A stretch of 64,000 nucleotides of DNA from Pseudonocardia oroxyli (lineage in GTDB: Bacteria > Actinomycetota > Actinomycetes > Mycobacteriales > Pseudonocardiaceae), in the NCBI RefSeq assembly GCF_900102195.1, contig NZ_FNBE01000012.1:62001-126000 (forward strand), written 5' to 3'. Position numbers and translations under genes: made by a program. The notes under the pieces were generated by a model. The model was given only the letters and a program-made list of their open reading frames with translations. It was not told the DNA's origin and searched no databases. Shown here piece by piece: positions 7,904 through 15,617 of the stretch (position 1 is its first letter; every line of letters starts with the position of its first letter).

Positions 7904-8328
7904 TGGCATATACTTACGTTGATGTAGTCGGTGCATTTCGGTATCGACCGGATGGCTTGCCGCTCACCGGCTCAATTACTTTCACGCCACCGGCAGGAAT
8001 TCGGGACTCGAACAACGTGAGCCTCACGGCACGCACCTTTACGCTGGTCGATGGCTCGATTCCTGTCGCTGCGAGTAATGCCGAGCGTCTTGCTCGACTT
8101 GATGACCCCGGAACGGTGAATCCGAGCGAGCCGTACTATACGGTTACCCACACTCTCCCGGCTGACATTGTTCCGGGCACGATTGCCGTGACGACCAGCC
8201 ATTCGGTCATCGATCTTTCCTCGTCTGTCTCCCGGCCGAATTTCTCGATCGTGAGCTTGACGCAGGCCGAAATGGACAGCATCGCGGGAAACCTTGTTCC
8301 GCACGTTCTTTACGTGGTGAACGGCTGA
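7903..8328 (+). CDS. Phage tail-like beta-sandwich protein
   Basis: 141 residues, mostly beta strand: YVDVVGAFRYRPDGLPLTGSITFTPPAGI, then repeated VTHTLPADI and IAVTTSHSVIDLSS. The pattern 'DG.PLTG.ITFTP' resembles small domains in minor tail or baseplate proteins of actinophages. It has no signal peptide. In an element without other virion genes it could be a tail-fibre-like adaptor or a surface-contact protein. Assignment by pattern only. Confidence 0.45.
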   Translation: MAYTYVDVVGAFRYRPDGLPLTGSITFTPPAGIRDSNNVSLTARTFTLVDGSIPVAASNAERLARLDDPGTVNPSEPYYTVTHTLPADIVPGTIAVTTSHSVIDLSSSVSRPNFSIVSLTQAEMDSIAGNLVPHVLYVVNG

Positions 8329-9176
8329 TGGCTCAGCAACTCGACCACATCGCGATGACTCGGCTGGTCACACAGCTCATGGCGGCGGGGGTCTGTGCCC
8401 CTCAGGAGCTCACCGACGCGATTGACAAAGCCCGATGGTCGGTAGGCGATCCCATGGACCTGGCCGTGTACGAACAGGCCGTAAGAGATGCGGATGATGA
8501 GGAGTCCTACAGGTCCGCGGTACGGGACTTGGCGGAGGCTTGCTCGATCAACCAAGGGACGTCTCACCACAGGTTCAGGAGCACCCTTGAGGCCCACGCG
8601 GGTCGTGCCTACGCACACGCTCTGACGTCGATCGCAGACGATCTGTTCGAGTCCCTGGCGTCCGTCATCGCTACGCACGCCGAAGCCTTCGAGGCGGCGG
8701 TCGTCGGCATCCCTGGTGACGTGATCGTCCGGGATGCGCTTGAGCTGTCGCCCGAGGACGCGATTGCCATCGACACTTCTAAGTCGGCTGCGAAGGCGAT
8801 GCAGGATGCGAGGACCGCTTGGACGTCACTGTCCAACCTGACCGGCCGCACTCCCACCATCGGAGGTACAGGGCCAAGTAAGTACCTGGCGAGTGTGTAT
8901 GAGCTTGGGTGTCCCGAATCAACGACGGTTGCCAACCGGGCCGCTGCGGCCATCTTCGACCGCAAGCATCTCGCTCTTGGTCGGGCACTCGATCCGTTCT
9001 GGGCTATGACACAGCAGGGGATCGCCATCGAGCCCGGGTCCGTCCCGGAGGCCGCGTACGAGCGGCGGGAGGGTGCTCAAGCCTTCGACGTCGCCGCCAC
9101 TGAGGACGAACTGCCGAAGGGTAAGGCCAAGGGCCGGGCCGTGTTTAAGGTTTCGGCCTGGGACATGTTCCGCTAA
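8328..9176 (+). CDS. Helical protein of unknown function
   Basis: 282 residues. ATG overlaps the preceding TGA. The first two thirds are helical (LDHIAMTRLVTQLMAAGVCAPQELTDAIDKARWSV) and the C terminus is basic (ELPKGKAKGRAVFKVSAWDMFR). It contains a glycine-rich turn TIGGTGPSKY but no Walker motif. I do not recognise it. It follows the tail-like protein in a tightly overlapped operon that ends at the terminator at 9185. Confidence 0.6.
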   Translation: MAQQLDHIAMTRLVTQLMAAGVCAPQELTDAIDKARWSVGDPMDLAVYEQAVRDADDEESYRSAVRDLAEACSINQGTSHHRFRSTLEAHAGRAYAHALTSIADDLFESLASVIATHAEAFEAAVVGIPGDVIVRDALELSPEDAIAIDTSKSAAKAMQDARTAWTSLSNLTGRTPTIGGTGPSKYLASVYELGCPESTTVANRAAAAIFDRKHLALGRALDPFWAMTQQGIAIEPGSVPEAAYERREGAQAFDVAATEDELPKGKAKGRAVFKVSAWDMFR

Positions 9177-9184
9177 CTGTTGGA

Positions 9185-9215
9185 GGTGCGGGAGTCCTCC
9201 GCCAACTCCCGCACC
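9185..9215 (+). terminator. Intrinsic terminator of the 7488-9176 operon
   Basis: GGTGCGGGAGT (9185-9195) pairs perfectly with ACTCCCGCACC (9205-9215) across a 9-nt loop, followed by ATTTGTTG. It begins 9 nt after the stop codon of the last gene. Confidence 0.75.
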
Positions 9216-9518
9216 ATTTGTTGAGCGATTGGCCCTCAAACGAGCTTCATCTCATCTCATCTCAAAAAGCTGAGGATGGCACATCCTCGGAGGTCGGCAC
9301 CGGGGTCGACCAGAGCGGGATCGAGCTGGCAGGGCGTGGCCCTGTAGCTAGTGCCGGGCATATCCGAGATGGGCACTGCCCGCCCTGGCGGCTAGGCCCG
9401 CGATGGCTGGAGCGAGGAACTGGCAAGCCCCAGCGGTCCGGCCCGGTGTACGGGGGCCTGTGTTGAGCAGGCCCGTACTGTGTGCCCCCAATAGTGAGCA
9501 GGCACATTCGCGTTACGC
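9216..9518. other. Gene-free stretch within element
   Basis: 303 bp with no ORF that has a credible start, ribosome site and composition. Short plus-strand frames here read as low-complexity shadow. I see no clear repeat or structure apart from the preceding terminator. Confidence 0.5.
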
Positions 9519-9680
9519 GTGCGTTCGGCTCGCTTTGGTATTGAGTTGCAGACAGGCGCGCTGGACTTTGCAGGTGCAGGACTGGGAATCGCAGCAGCGG
9601 GTATTGTCCTCGCACTAATGAGCATTCGCATTCCCCGGGAATGGGGGGCCTGGCGTCGCTTTCGGGGCTGGGATCGATGA
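9519..9680 (+). CDS. Candidate 53-residue single-pass membrane peptide
   Basis: GTG start at 9519. The sequence has one strong hydrophobic helix, LDFAGAGLGIAAAGIVLALM (about residues 15-34), then a Trp/Arg-rich tail (REWGAWRRFRGWDR), an inside-positive anchor topology. The ribosome site is weak. Possible roles are a holin-like or signalling peptide. Confidence rests on the clean hydrophobic segment only. Confidence 0.35.
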   Translation: MRSARFGIELQTGALDFAGAGLGIAAAGIVLALMSIRIPREWGAWRRFRGWDR

Positions 9681-9795
9681 GGGAATTGCTGGGACCCTAC
9701 CGGGGCATCCCTCCCCCGCCTACGGCGGATCGCCCCGTGATGCGGCTCAGGGTTTTCGTGCATTGTAATGGAATTCCGAATTTGGGAGAACGACC

Positions 9796-10176
9796 TTGAA
9801 TGATTATCGCCCCGACCAGCTCGGGGAGGCGGGTGCCCGTTTGTGGGATGAGACCGTCGAGCATTTCGAATTGACTTCCGCAGAGAGCCTGTTGCTCGAA
9901 TCCGCTGCTCGTGAGGCCGATCTTGTCAAGGAGATCGAGGCCAGTTGGCGGGCTGAGGGATCACCGATGACCGCCCGGGGAAGTCAGGGCCAGGTGGTGG
10001 CCCACCCTGCGTTGCAGGAACTTCGTCAGCATCGCAACGCCCTTCGGCAACTCCTGGTCAGCCTCAAGCTGCCCGGAGAGGGTGAGGCTCCGGGCGGGGT
10101 CCTGCGACCGATGTCCCGGTCCGAGGTTGGGAAGGTCGCTGCCAGGGCTCGATGGGGGACCCGTGGCAGTGCGTAG
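9796..10176 (+). CDS. Phage terminase small subunit-like protein (P27 family)
   Basis: 126 residues from TTG 9796, behind GGGAGA. The sequence LGEAGARLWDETVEHFELTSAESLLLESAAREADLVKEIE, followed by GSQGQVVAHPALQELRQHRNALRQLLVSLKLP, has the order and spacing of P27-type small terminase proteins of actinophages, where it recognises the packaging site and hands DNA to the large subunit. No large terminase, portal or capsid gene lies in the element. The C terminus (MSRSEVGKVAARARWG) is basic. In this setting it may redirect a helper phage's packaging, or simply be a relic. Confidence 0.7.
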   Translation: MNDYRPDQLGEAGARLWDETVEHFELTSAESLLLESAAREADLVKEIEASWRAEGSPMTARGSQGQVVAHPALQELRQHRNALRQLLVSLKLPGEGEAPGGVLRPMSRSEVGKVAARARWGTRGSA

Positions 10177-10432
10177 GACTGACAAGCGGGTCCTGCCGTC
10201 CGTTGTCCCTGCCGATCTCCCTGACAGGTTCCTGAGTCCCGTGATCGAGATCGACCCGGGGCTCGACGTCGCCAACCGGAGGTTTCAGGGCTTCGTAGCC
10301 TTCCGTAGCTACGTGGCGGACCTCAGGGGCTGGCTTCGAGCTCACCACCCGGATGTCATGACGACGGACGTTCTAAAGGCCCTGGGCTTCGACATCTTGA
10401 CGTTCCAGGCTGCTGCGGAGTCGGCGGGATGA
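10163..10432 (+). CDS. Small protein coupled to terminase-like gene
   Basis: 89 residues from GTG 10163, overlapping the previous gene by 14 nt and ending 4 nt into the next (ATGA at 10429). Sequence: DKRVLPSVVPADLPDRFLSPVIEIDP then FQGFVAFRSYVADLRGWLRAHHPDV. No family recognised. The long upstream frame (from 10082) is probably shadow of the terminase-like gene. Confidence 0.5.
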   Translation: MAVRRTDKRVLPSVVPADLPDRFLSPVIEIDPGLDVANRRFQGFVAFRSYVADLRGWLRAHHPDVMTTDVLKALGFDILTFQAAAESAG

Positions 10433-11139
10433 GCTACGACGAGGCCGCCTTCTGGGGCGAGTGGGAACCGTGTGAGACTAAGCTCAGCCATGAACGGTAC
10501 TCGAACAGTGTCAGGTTGGTTCAGCACCGCGAATCGGGCAAGATGGCGGTGTTGAAGCGTCTGATGGTTGACGATGGTTCTCAGGCTCGTTACCGGACCA
10601 ATAACGAGGTGCAGGGTTACATCCTGGGGTCGCTGATTGGCGCTAATATTCCGAGAGTGGATCGTCTTGACTCTGCAACGGTTTTAGTTGACTTTGTCGA
10701 GGGTCACACAGCCCAGCAGTTCAGGGGCCTAGTCGGTACTGCATATTATCCCGCTCGTGTCCAATCATATCGTAACGATATGAACGCGTTGTTCGACTTC
10801 GTCGCCAACGTGTACGACAGACACCGATTTAACTGCATCGTGCATGACTACATGGATTTCTGGCTCATCGACAACGAACGGGCGTTTGCTGGAATCGTAG
10901 ATTGTGAGCAGTTCGAACGAGATTCGTTCTTCGGGCTGCCATGGCATCGGGAGTCTTTGACGACTGACAGAGTCCGAAGTGCTATGTCCGCAGTGGAAGA
11001 ATCCGATCTCCGCACGACCCTTGTCGAGAACTCAAAGAGTTGGTCCGGATACTCGACGGACTTGGCATATCGGCATGTTATGACGAACTTCGAGACCGTC
11101 ATCAAGAATCTGCAGGAGCGGGATTCGTTACGCGGTTAG
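10429..11139 (+). CDS. Divergent kinase-fold (APH/LPS-kinase-like) protein
   Basis: 236 residues. An N-lobe-like strand pair with a Lys (SVRLVQHRESGKMAVLKRLM, Lys near residue 42) precedes a Glu-bearing helix. The C-lobe segment VHDYMDFWLIDNERAFAGIVDCEQFE (written here in parts: VHDYMDFWLID at ~139, GIVDCEQF at ~155) parallels the catalytic loop and metal-binding Asp of aminoglycoside-phosphotransferase folds. The usual HGD is HD-only and the loop Asn is missing, so catalysis may be altered. A/T-rich codons mark it as recently acquired. Possible defence or host-modulating cargo. Confidence 0.5.
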   Translation: MSYDEAAFWGEWEPCETKLSHERYSNSVRLVQHRESGKMAVLKRLMVDDGSQARYRTNNEVQGYILGSLIGANIPRVDRLDSATVLVDFVEGHTAQQFRGLVGTAYYPARVQSYRNDMNALFDFVANVYDRHRFNCIVHDYMDFWLIDNERAFAGIVDCEQFERDSFFGLPWHRESLTTDRVRSAMSAVEESDLRTTLVENSKSWSGYSTDLAYRHVMTNFETVIKNLQERDSLRG

Positions 11140-11279
11140 GTCGAGGTAGCTCAACCGCATATCGGCCAGGTAGCAGACCGGCGACCACGGAGGATAAGTT
11201 GAAGGATCGAGACGAGTCAGACGTCGAATGTATCGCGTAGGTACTGACACTTCTTGGCCCACTCGTCTCCACTGAGGTG

Positions 11280-12170
11280 TCAGGGGTAGCGTGTGACGGC
11301 TGGTAGGTCGAAACAGGCGGCGGGCCAGCCGGAGCGACTGCGACTGTCATATAGCATATCGGCTAAGCCGGGGAATACCCGGTTGTCGGCATCGTTCGGG
11401 CATATGTGTCTAGCTTCTATGTCGCCTGTCGGAATGCGCCGGATGCCGCCATCTCGGTAGGCAAACGTCAGACTGACGTCGTCAACGGCTAGTACCCAAC
11501 CGTCCTCGACTGATATCGATCCTGTAATCCGAACCCGTTCGTGCGGGACACCCGGCGGGATTACGAACGGTTGCATAATCAGACTTAGGACTCCGAATAT
11601 GCCAGCCATTGCAATCGCAAAGCGCCGAGCGATTCGAAATGGCCGCTTGAAGTCAAATTCGTTGCCGGGTGCGGATTCTGCATAGCTCATGAACGCCAGG
11701 ACGACGAGGGGTGCGAGCATCGAGGAAAGTAGGTCGTCTGGGCCTGTGATGTATGTGAGACAGAACATCAGCGCGACGATTCCGATAGTCGCGATAGCGT
11801 ATCTTGGCGTTCGCCAGAATCGGCCCTCAAAAGGGCCGGATCGGGCCTTGAGGACCAACAGAGTCCCAAGCACCATCGGGATAGCGACAGAGAACGGCTG
11901 AGTGAAGAAGATGAGCCCGAATATCCAGACGTTCAGGAGATTTACGCCGCTTATCCATGCGGCGAACAAATTGAGATCTAAGCGACTGATCACCAGAAGG
12001 CGGATCGCAGCGATTGCCAGCGGGGCCCCGGCGATGACAAGGGGCCATCCTCCGACTCGCTCGAACGTGACTCGGTTCCTCGTCTGACGCCTTACCGGCG
12101 GTGGCGGTGTCGGCCGCATTGACTTGATCTTGTAGGTGCGGCCCTTCGGGCGCTTCGGCGTACGGGCCAC
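11280..12170 (-). CDS. Polytopic membrane protein with C-terminal soluble domain
   Basis: 296 residues on the strand opposite to its neighbours. A basic Pro-rich N terminus (KRPKGRTYKIKSMRPTPPPP) is followed by about five to six hydrophobic segments between residues 40 and 200 (for example WPLVIAGAPLAIAAIRLLVI, YAIATIGIVALMFCLTYI). A C-terminal domain of strands follows (VRITGSISVEDGWVLAVDD, IRRIPTGDIEARHICPND). It resembles membrane proteins of unknown function found in actinomycete mobile DNA. It is convergent with the kinase-like gene, with 140 bp between them. The opposing orientation and A/T-rich codons suggest independent cargo. Confidence 0.7.
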   Translation of the reverse strand: MARTPKRPKGRTYKIKSMRPTPPPPVRRQTRNRVTFERVGGWPLVIAGAPLAIAAIRLLVISRLDLNLFAAWISGVNLLNVWIFGLIFFTQPFSVAIPMVLGTLLVLKARSGPFEGRFWRTPRYAIATIGIVALMFCLTYITGPDDLLSSMLAPLVVLAFMSYAESAPGNEFDFKRPFRIARRFAIAMAGIFGVLSLIMQPFVIPPGVPHERVRITGSISVEDGWVLAVDDVSLTFAYRDGGIRRIPTGDIEARHICPNDADNRVFPGLADMLYDSRSRSGWPAACFDLPAVTRYP

Positions 12171-12251
12171 GCTCCTACGTCGCGTGACCGGCCAGGCTCA
12201 TTACCGTGACGTTCCTTGCCTCGCGCTGGGCGGTCAGCGGACGATGGGCGA

Positions 12252-12446
12252 GTGGCGTACGCAGACGTGACGATGAGCCTTGAGGGCCTGGCGGAGTGGC
12301 TGGCCGTGCCCGCCGAGGATGTCGCGTTCACGATCAGTGAGACGTACGCCCTGGACCTGCACGAGGACAGCGTGCCTGTGGACCTGTGCGCGGACCTCCG
12401 GCGCTACTTCGGGGAGCGGGTCATTGAGCGGCGTTCTCCCCGCTGA
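12252..12446 (+). CDS. Small protein, unknown
   Basis: 64 residues from GTG 12252 (MAYADVTMSLEGLAEWLAVPAEDVAFTISETYALDL...). It is acidic and compact, with the look of a small helical regulator: LEGLAEWLAVPAEDVAFTI could be an HTH-like helix pair. It overlaps the next small ORF by 23 nt. Start choice is uncertain. Confidence 0.45.
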   Translation: MAYADVTMSLEGLAEWLAVPAEDVAFTISETYALDLHEDSVPVDLCADLRRYFGERVIERRSPR

Positions 12447-12639
12447 GGACTGCCACGGCGGCGAGCTACACGATCTCGCCGACCGCCGTCTCTTGGAGCT
12501 GGGCGGGCCTCTCCTGGTGGTCGTCGCCCACGACATCGCCCGCGCCTACGTCGACCGGGCGTACCCGGATGACGATGAGTTCCGGAGGTCCGGGTACCTG
12601 GCCTCCCTCTGGCAGACTGTGGAACTGAACGAGCAGTGA
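12424..12639 (+). CDS. Small protein, unknown
   Basis: About 71 residues if TTG 12424 is used (SGVLPAEDCHGGELHDLADRRLLELGG...). It contains a plausible helical core (LLVVVAHDIARAYVDRAYP). The frame is open further upstream, but that part overlaps the previous ORF and reads as shadow. No family recognised. Confidence 0.4.
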   Translation: MSGVLPAEDCHGGELHDLADRRLLELGGPLLVVVAHDIARAYVDRAYPDDDEFRRSGYLASLWQTVELNEQ

Positions 12640-12729
12640 GCAACTGCGGTGGATCGGCCAATTGAGCCAAGTCGGCCGATTTGCCGAACGGCATTGCCGC
12701 CTGAGTCGAACTAGGGCATCGTCCCTGCC

Positions 12730-13437
12730 GTGCCGGACCCCACGCGATTCGTGTTCTTTGCGGGCACCCACATTCCGTTTCATGATCGCGAACTCTGCCG
12801 GATGCTGGTTCGGTTCATTGCGGCCTGGCGGCCAGACGAGGTCATCCACCTCGGCGACCTTCTGGACTTTCCGACGCCTAGCCGCTGGGGCGACCGGGAG
12901 GTTGCCGCCTTCCGATCGGCTGTTGACGAGGACTGTGCGATTGGTAAGGCGTTCCTCGGCTCGATCCGGGAAGGTCACTCCGGAACGTTGACGGTGATCG
13001 CAGGCGCTCATGACCTGCGCCCTGCGAATAGTCCCATCGCCGATACGTTCAGCCTCGCTGAGTCTCTAGGCATGATCCCAATTGCTGGTCCCTACGAGTT
13101 CCATCCTGGTTGGATCGCCTGCTGCGGCGATGCATTGAGACTCGATCAGCAGGCCGGGCTTACCGCGCTGAACGGCGCGAAGCGGTTCGGCAAGAACGTC
13201 ATCTGCGGACACACTCACCGACTCGGGAAGATCTCGTACTCCGAAGGCTACGAGCAGAATATCACCCGGACCCTGACCGGCGTCGAGGTCGGGCACCTGA
13301 GCGACAGGCGGCATGTCGAGTCGTCCAACAGCCAACAGGGCATCGCGATCGGTGAGGTTGTTGACGGTGAGTTGATCGTGACGCCGATTCCGGCACGCCG
13401 GAAGGGATTCCGCCTCCCCGGGCAGCTAGCAATCTGA
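12730..13437 (+). CDS. Calcineurin-like phosphoesterase with altered metal site
   Basis: 235 residues, from GTG 12730. Metallophosphoesterase blueprint: motif I FFAGTHIPFHD (normally D-x-H), motif II HLGDLLDF, motif III IAGAHD (normally GNHD/E), motif V ICGHTHR. The motif I Asp is Gly and the motif III Asn is Ala, while motif II Asp and the GHTH His residues are kept. Relatives in actinophages often start SDTHIPFHD. Loss of two first-shell ligands suggests weak or no hydrolysis, or a binding role. It lies alone between small ORFs and a gene-free tract. Confidence 0.75.
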   Translation: MPDPTRFVFFAGTHIPFHDRELCRMLVRFIAAWRPDEVIHLGDLLDFPTPSRWGDREVAAFRSAVDEDCAIGKAFLGSIREGHSGTLTVIAGAHDLRPANSPIADTFSLAESLGMIPIAGPYEFHPGWIACCGDALRLDQQAGLTALNGAKRFGKNVICGHTHRLGKISYSEGYEQNITRTLTGVEVGHLSDRRHVESSNSQQGIAIGEVVDGELIVTPIPARRKGFRLPGQLAI

Positions 13438-13739
13438 GGCTCATCCCCGCACCCCCTGACCAGCGGGTTAATACAGATGTATATGACGCAGCGCTCGTCT
13501 CCCGGTCGCGGATCGGCCCGGTGGGTCCTGGGAGGGGTGAGCCCCTTCGAGGGCTTAGAACGGCTCTGAGAGAGCTTCCCGGTCGCTATCGGCGACGTAG
13601 TCCGTCGGTGCCGGTCGGTCTCGCGGCAAGGGCGTTGTTTCCCTTGCCGTGGGGGCGGGCGGTGCCGTAGCCCTTGTGGGCCGGTAGTGGCCGGGGAGCG
13701 GGACCCCCGGTTGCGGAGGCCCGGCCCGGAGGGCAGTCG
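13438..13739. other. Gene-free stretch with one strong hairpin
   Basis: 302 bp between the phosphoesterase and the GntR gene (convergent). No credible ORF. It contains the short A/T-rich tract AATACAGATGTATATGA (near 13470) and the hairpin at 13624-13649. Confidence 0.6.
13624..13649. terminator. Bidirectional hairpin terminator
   Basis: CGGCAAGGG (13624-13632) pairs perfectly with CCCTTGCCG (13641-13649) around CGTTGTTT. It lies between the convergent phosphoesterase and GntR genes. Confidence 0.6.
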
Positions 13740-13985
13740 TCAGCCATTGACGTAGATGCCCGACCCGGCAACGCCGCGCACTAGTCCCTCATCGGATAGT
13801 GCGCTGATGGCCGTCTTGATCGTGCCGGGAGACACCGCGTAGGTCTCCCGGAGCTGGGAGATCGGGGGCAGCCTGTCGCCTGCCTGCCAGCGGCCGGACT
13901 TGATCTTTTCGCGCAGGTCATCGGCGACGGCTTCCCACCGTCGGCGGTACTGACCTGTAGGCATGGATCGGGACTCTACCTGCAT
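13740..13985 (-). CDS. GntR-type winged-helix regulator, DNA-binding domain only
   Basis: 81 residues, or 74 if ATG 13964 is used. Nearly the whole protein is the GntR winged helix: WEAVADDLREKIKSGRWQAGDRLPPISQLRETYAVSPGTIKTAISALSDEGLV, with a wing ending in GSGIYVNG. It lacks any effector domain, like the KorSA/Pra-regulating short GntR proteins of Streptomyces AICEs. It is divergent from the transfer/replication operon, with paired 13-bp repeats between, so it is the likely repressor of that operon. No ligand site is visible. Confidence 0.85.
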   Translation of the reverse strand: MQVESRSMPTGQYRRRWEAVADDLREKIKSGRWQAGDRLPPISQLRETYAVSPGTIKTAISALSDEGLVRGVAGSGIYVNG

Positions 13986-14006
13986 GTTTGCCCCCTACTT
14001 GTGTGG

Positions 14007-14046
14007 CTAGATCTGGTCATGTAGCTTTACTGTCTAGATCTGGTCA
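14007..14046. promoter_or_regulatory. Direct-repeat operator CTAGATCTGGTCA x2
   Basis: CTAGATCTGGTCA occurs at 14007-14019 and exactly again at 14034-14046, a 27-bp period. The repeats lie between the divergent GntR gene and the first gene of the transfer operon (ATG 14066). The second copy ends 19 nt before that ATG, so bound repressor would block the operon. Confidence 0.65.
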
Positions 14047-14065
14047 ACTAAGCAGGGAGTTCAGC

Positions 14066-14755
14066 ATGGAACACCACGAGACCGCCACTGCACGGGCGCT
14101 CAAGCTGAGCGTGATCATGCTGCGGGTCCTCTTCAGCCGGTTGCAGGACGGCAAGCCGTCGACCCTCAAGGCACTGGTGACCCGGGGCCTGATCGTGGCG
14201 GACGTATGTGGGGTCTACTCGCTGACCGATGAGGGGGAGCGGGTCAGGGCTGTGATCGATGGCGAGGTTGTGCAGGTGGGTGCCGCCGAGGGTGTGCAGG
14301 TGTGTGAGTCCTGTGATGCCCCGGCGAGGTTGGTCGTCGTCGATGAGCGAGAGCCTTGGGATCAAGTTTTCTGCGCCACCCACGGTGCAGACATCCCGGG
14401 TGCTGTCCCGCTGGAAGTGGTGGAGGCCGAAGCCGTCGTGTCTGTGGGTCCGATTGGGCCGGTCCGTCAGACCGTCGAGGGCAGTGCCATCCGCCCCGGG
14501 ATCACGATTGGCCTCCCTGGTGACCGGGAGGTTCTGGTGACCTCCGTCGAGGTCCAGGGCCGTGAGGTCCGGATCATCGGCGACGAGCACGGGAGCCGCG
14601 TCGAGCTGTTCGTCCCCCTCGATCACAAGTTGACCCTGCTCGATGACGGAGCCCTGATCTCCGTCGAGGACCTGAGCGCGTCCCCTCCGCCTACTGCTGA
14701 GCCCCCGAAGCAGCCCCTCGCCCGTGCCGGACTCCGTCTGGTGACCGCAGCATGA
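14066..14755 (+). CDS. Zinc-ribbon-containing protein, first gene of transfer/replication operon
   Basis: 229 residues from ATG 14066, behind AGGGAG. The N-terminal ~75 residues look like a small winged helix (LKALVTRGLIVADVCGVYSLTDEGERVRAVI). A CESCDAP...FCATHG motif (about residues 80-115) could be a treble-clef or zinc ribbon. The C-terminal half is beta-rich with a Pro tail. It starts the operon controlled by the GntR/direct-repeat region and overlaps the next ATG by 4 nt. Function unknown; a transcriptional or copy-control role is possible. Confidence 0.6.
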   Translation: MEHHETATARALKLSVIMLRVLFSRLQDGKPSTLKALVTRGLIVADVCGVYSLTDEGERVRAVIDGEVVQVGAAEGVQVCESCDAPARLVVVDEREPWDQVFCATHGADIPGAVPLEVVEAEAVVSVGPIGPVRQTVEGSAIRPGITIGLPGDREVLVTSVEVQGREVRIIGDEHGSRVELFVPLDHKLTLLDDGALISVEDLSASPPPTAEPPKQPLARAGLRLVTAA

Positions 14756-15105
14756 GTGACAGATTCATGCGGTCCGTCGAGTCCGTGCGGGTTGTCGGGG
14801 ACAACATCATCCCGAACTCCGCTGTGGTGGAGCTGTTCCACGCCGAGGACGTCGAGATCGTCGTTGACACCCGGTACAAGCCCAGCGCCGACCACCGTGC
14901 CCCGGTCGTTCTCGATCGGACCCGCGCCGCTGCTCTGGCCATGACGCTCGTGACCGCCATCGGAGAGACCTTCGATGAGGAAGCCGACGGTCTGACGACC
15001 ACGGAGGCGATTGCCCTTCTGGGCGCCATCGAGCCCCTGTCTCTGGCGATCGAGGAACTTCGGTCGCAAGCGCTGATCTGCCTTCGGGTGAACGCACCCG
15101 CCTGA
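14752..15105 (+). CDS. Unknown conserved-looking element protein
   Basis: 117 residues. ATGA overlap with the previous gene. The N half is strands (VRVVGDNIIPNSAVVELFHAEDVEIVVDTRY) and the C half helices (AAALAMTLVTAIGETFDEEADGL, AIEPLSLAIEELRSQA). No signal, membrane segment or catalytic motif. Placed between the Zn-ribbon protein and the Pra-like activator. Confidence 0.6.
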   Translation: MSDRFMRSVESVRVVGDNIIPNSAVVELFHAEDVEIVVDTRYKPSADHRAPVVLDRTRAAALAMTLVTAIGETFDEEADGLTTTEAIALLGAIEPLSLAIEELRSQALICLRVNAPA

Positions 15106-15180
15106 CTCCGGACGGAGCGGCCGGTCATCCGCTCCTCTGCCCTGCGGGGCCACACGAGAACACCACGAGAGGAACCCATC

Positions 15181-15543
15181 ATGCGATCGATCCCCGTCTC
15201 CCCTGACGTCGTACTTCTGGGCACCGGCAAGGCCGCAGCTCAGGGTGCCTATGCCGAACTCAGCAACGGCGAGCGCCGGCGCATCCCCGGCGAGCAGGGA
15301 AAGAACGCCGAGGGCGTCCCCATGTGGACCGTTGATGTCCTGTACCTGGACCCGGAGGGGGACCGCGCTGAGGTCTGCGGGGTCAAGGTCGCTTCCTGGG
15401 ACCAGCCCCGCACGGACGTGGGGAAGCCGGTGAAGTTCGTCGGACTCGTCGCCGTCCCCTACGTGCAGCAGGGGACCAACCGTGTCGCCCTGAGCTTCCG
15501 CGCCGAAGGCATCGAGGGCCAGGCCGCCCCGAAGGCCGCCTGA
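15181..15543 (+). CDS. Pra-like activator of replication, integration and excision
   Basis: 120 residues. The arrangement VPMWTVDVLYLDPEGDRAEVCGVKVASWDQP, followed by VGKPVKFVGLVAVPYVQQGTNRVALSFRAEGIE, matches the beta-rich Pra-type proteins encoded upstream of the FtsK-like tra gene in Streptomyces AICEs such as pSAM2. Pra is reported there to switch on replication, integration and excision genes. Good ribosome site (AGAGGAAC). It sits where expected, two genes before the translocase, and is followed by a terminator that may limit read-through. Assignment by recalled family pattern. Confidence 0.6.
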   Translation: MRSIPVSPDVVLLGTGKAAAQGAYAELSNGERRRIPGEQGKNAEGVPMWTVDVLYLDPEGDRAEVCGVKVASWDQPRTDVGKPVKFVGLVAVPYVQQGTNRVALSFRAEGIEGQAAPKAA

Positions 15544-15560
15544 TCTGACCACCACCCGGA

Positions 15561-15589
15561 GCCCCGCCCGTCTTCCCTGCGGGCGGGGC
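15561..15589 (+). terminator. Strong intra-operon stem-loop
   Basis: GCCCCGCCCG (15561-15570) pairs perfectly with CGGGCGGGGC (15580-15589) around a 9-nt loop and is followed by CCTTCGTCGTTT. It lies between the Pra-like gene and the membrane-protein/translocase/rep genes, so the latter may be expressed at a lower level. Confidence 0.7.
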
Positions 15590-15617
15590 CCTTCGTCGTT
15601 TCGAGAGGAGAACGAAC

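Noticed and set aside
9218..9466. 82-codon ORF in the gene-free region
   Set aside because: No ribosome site, and composition like the other frames here. Not supported.
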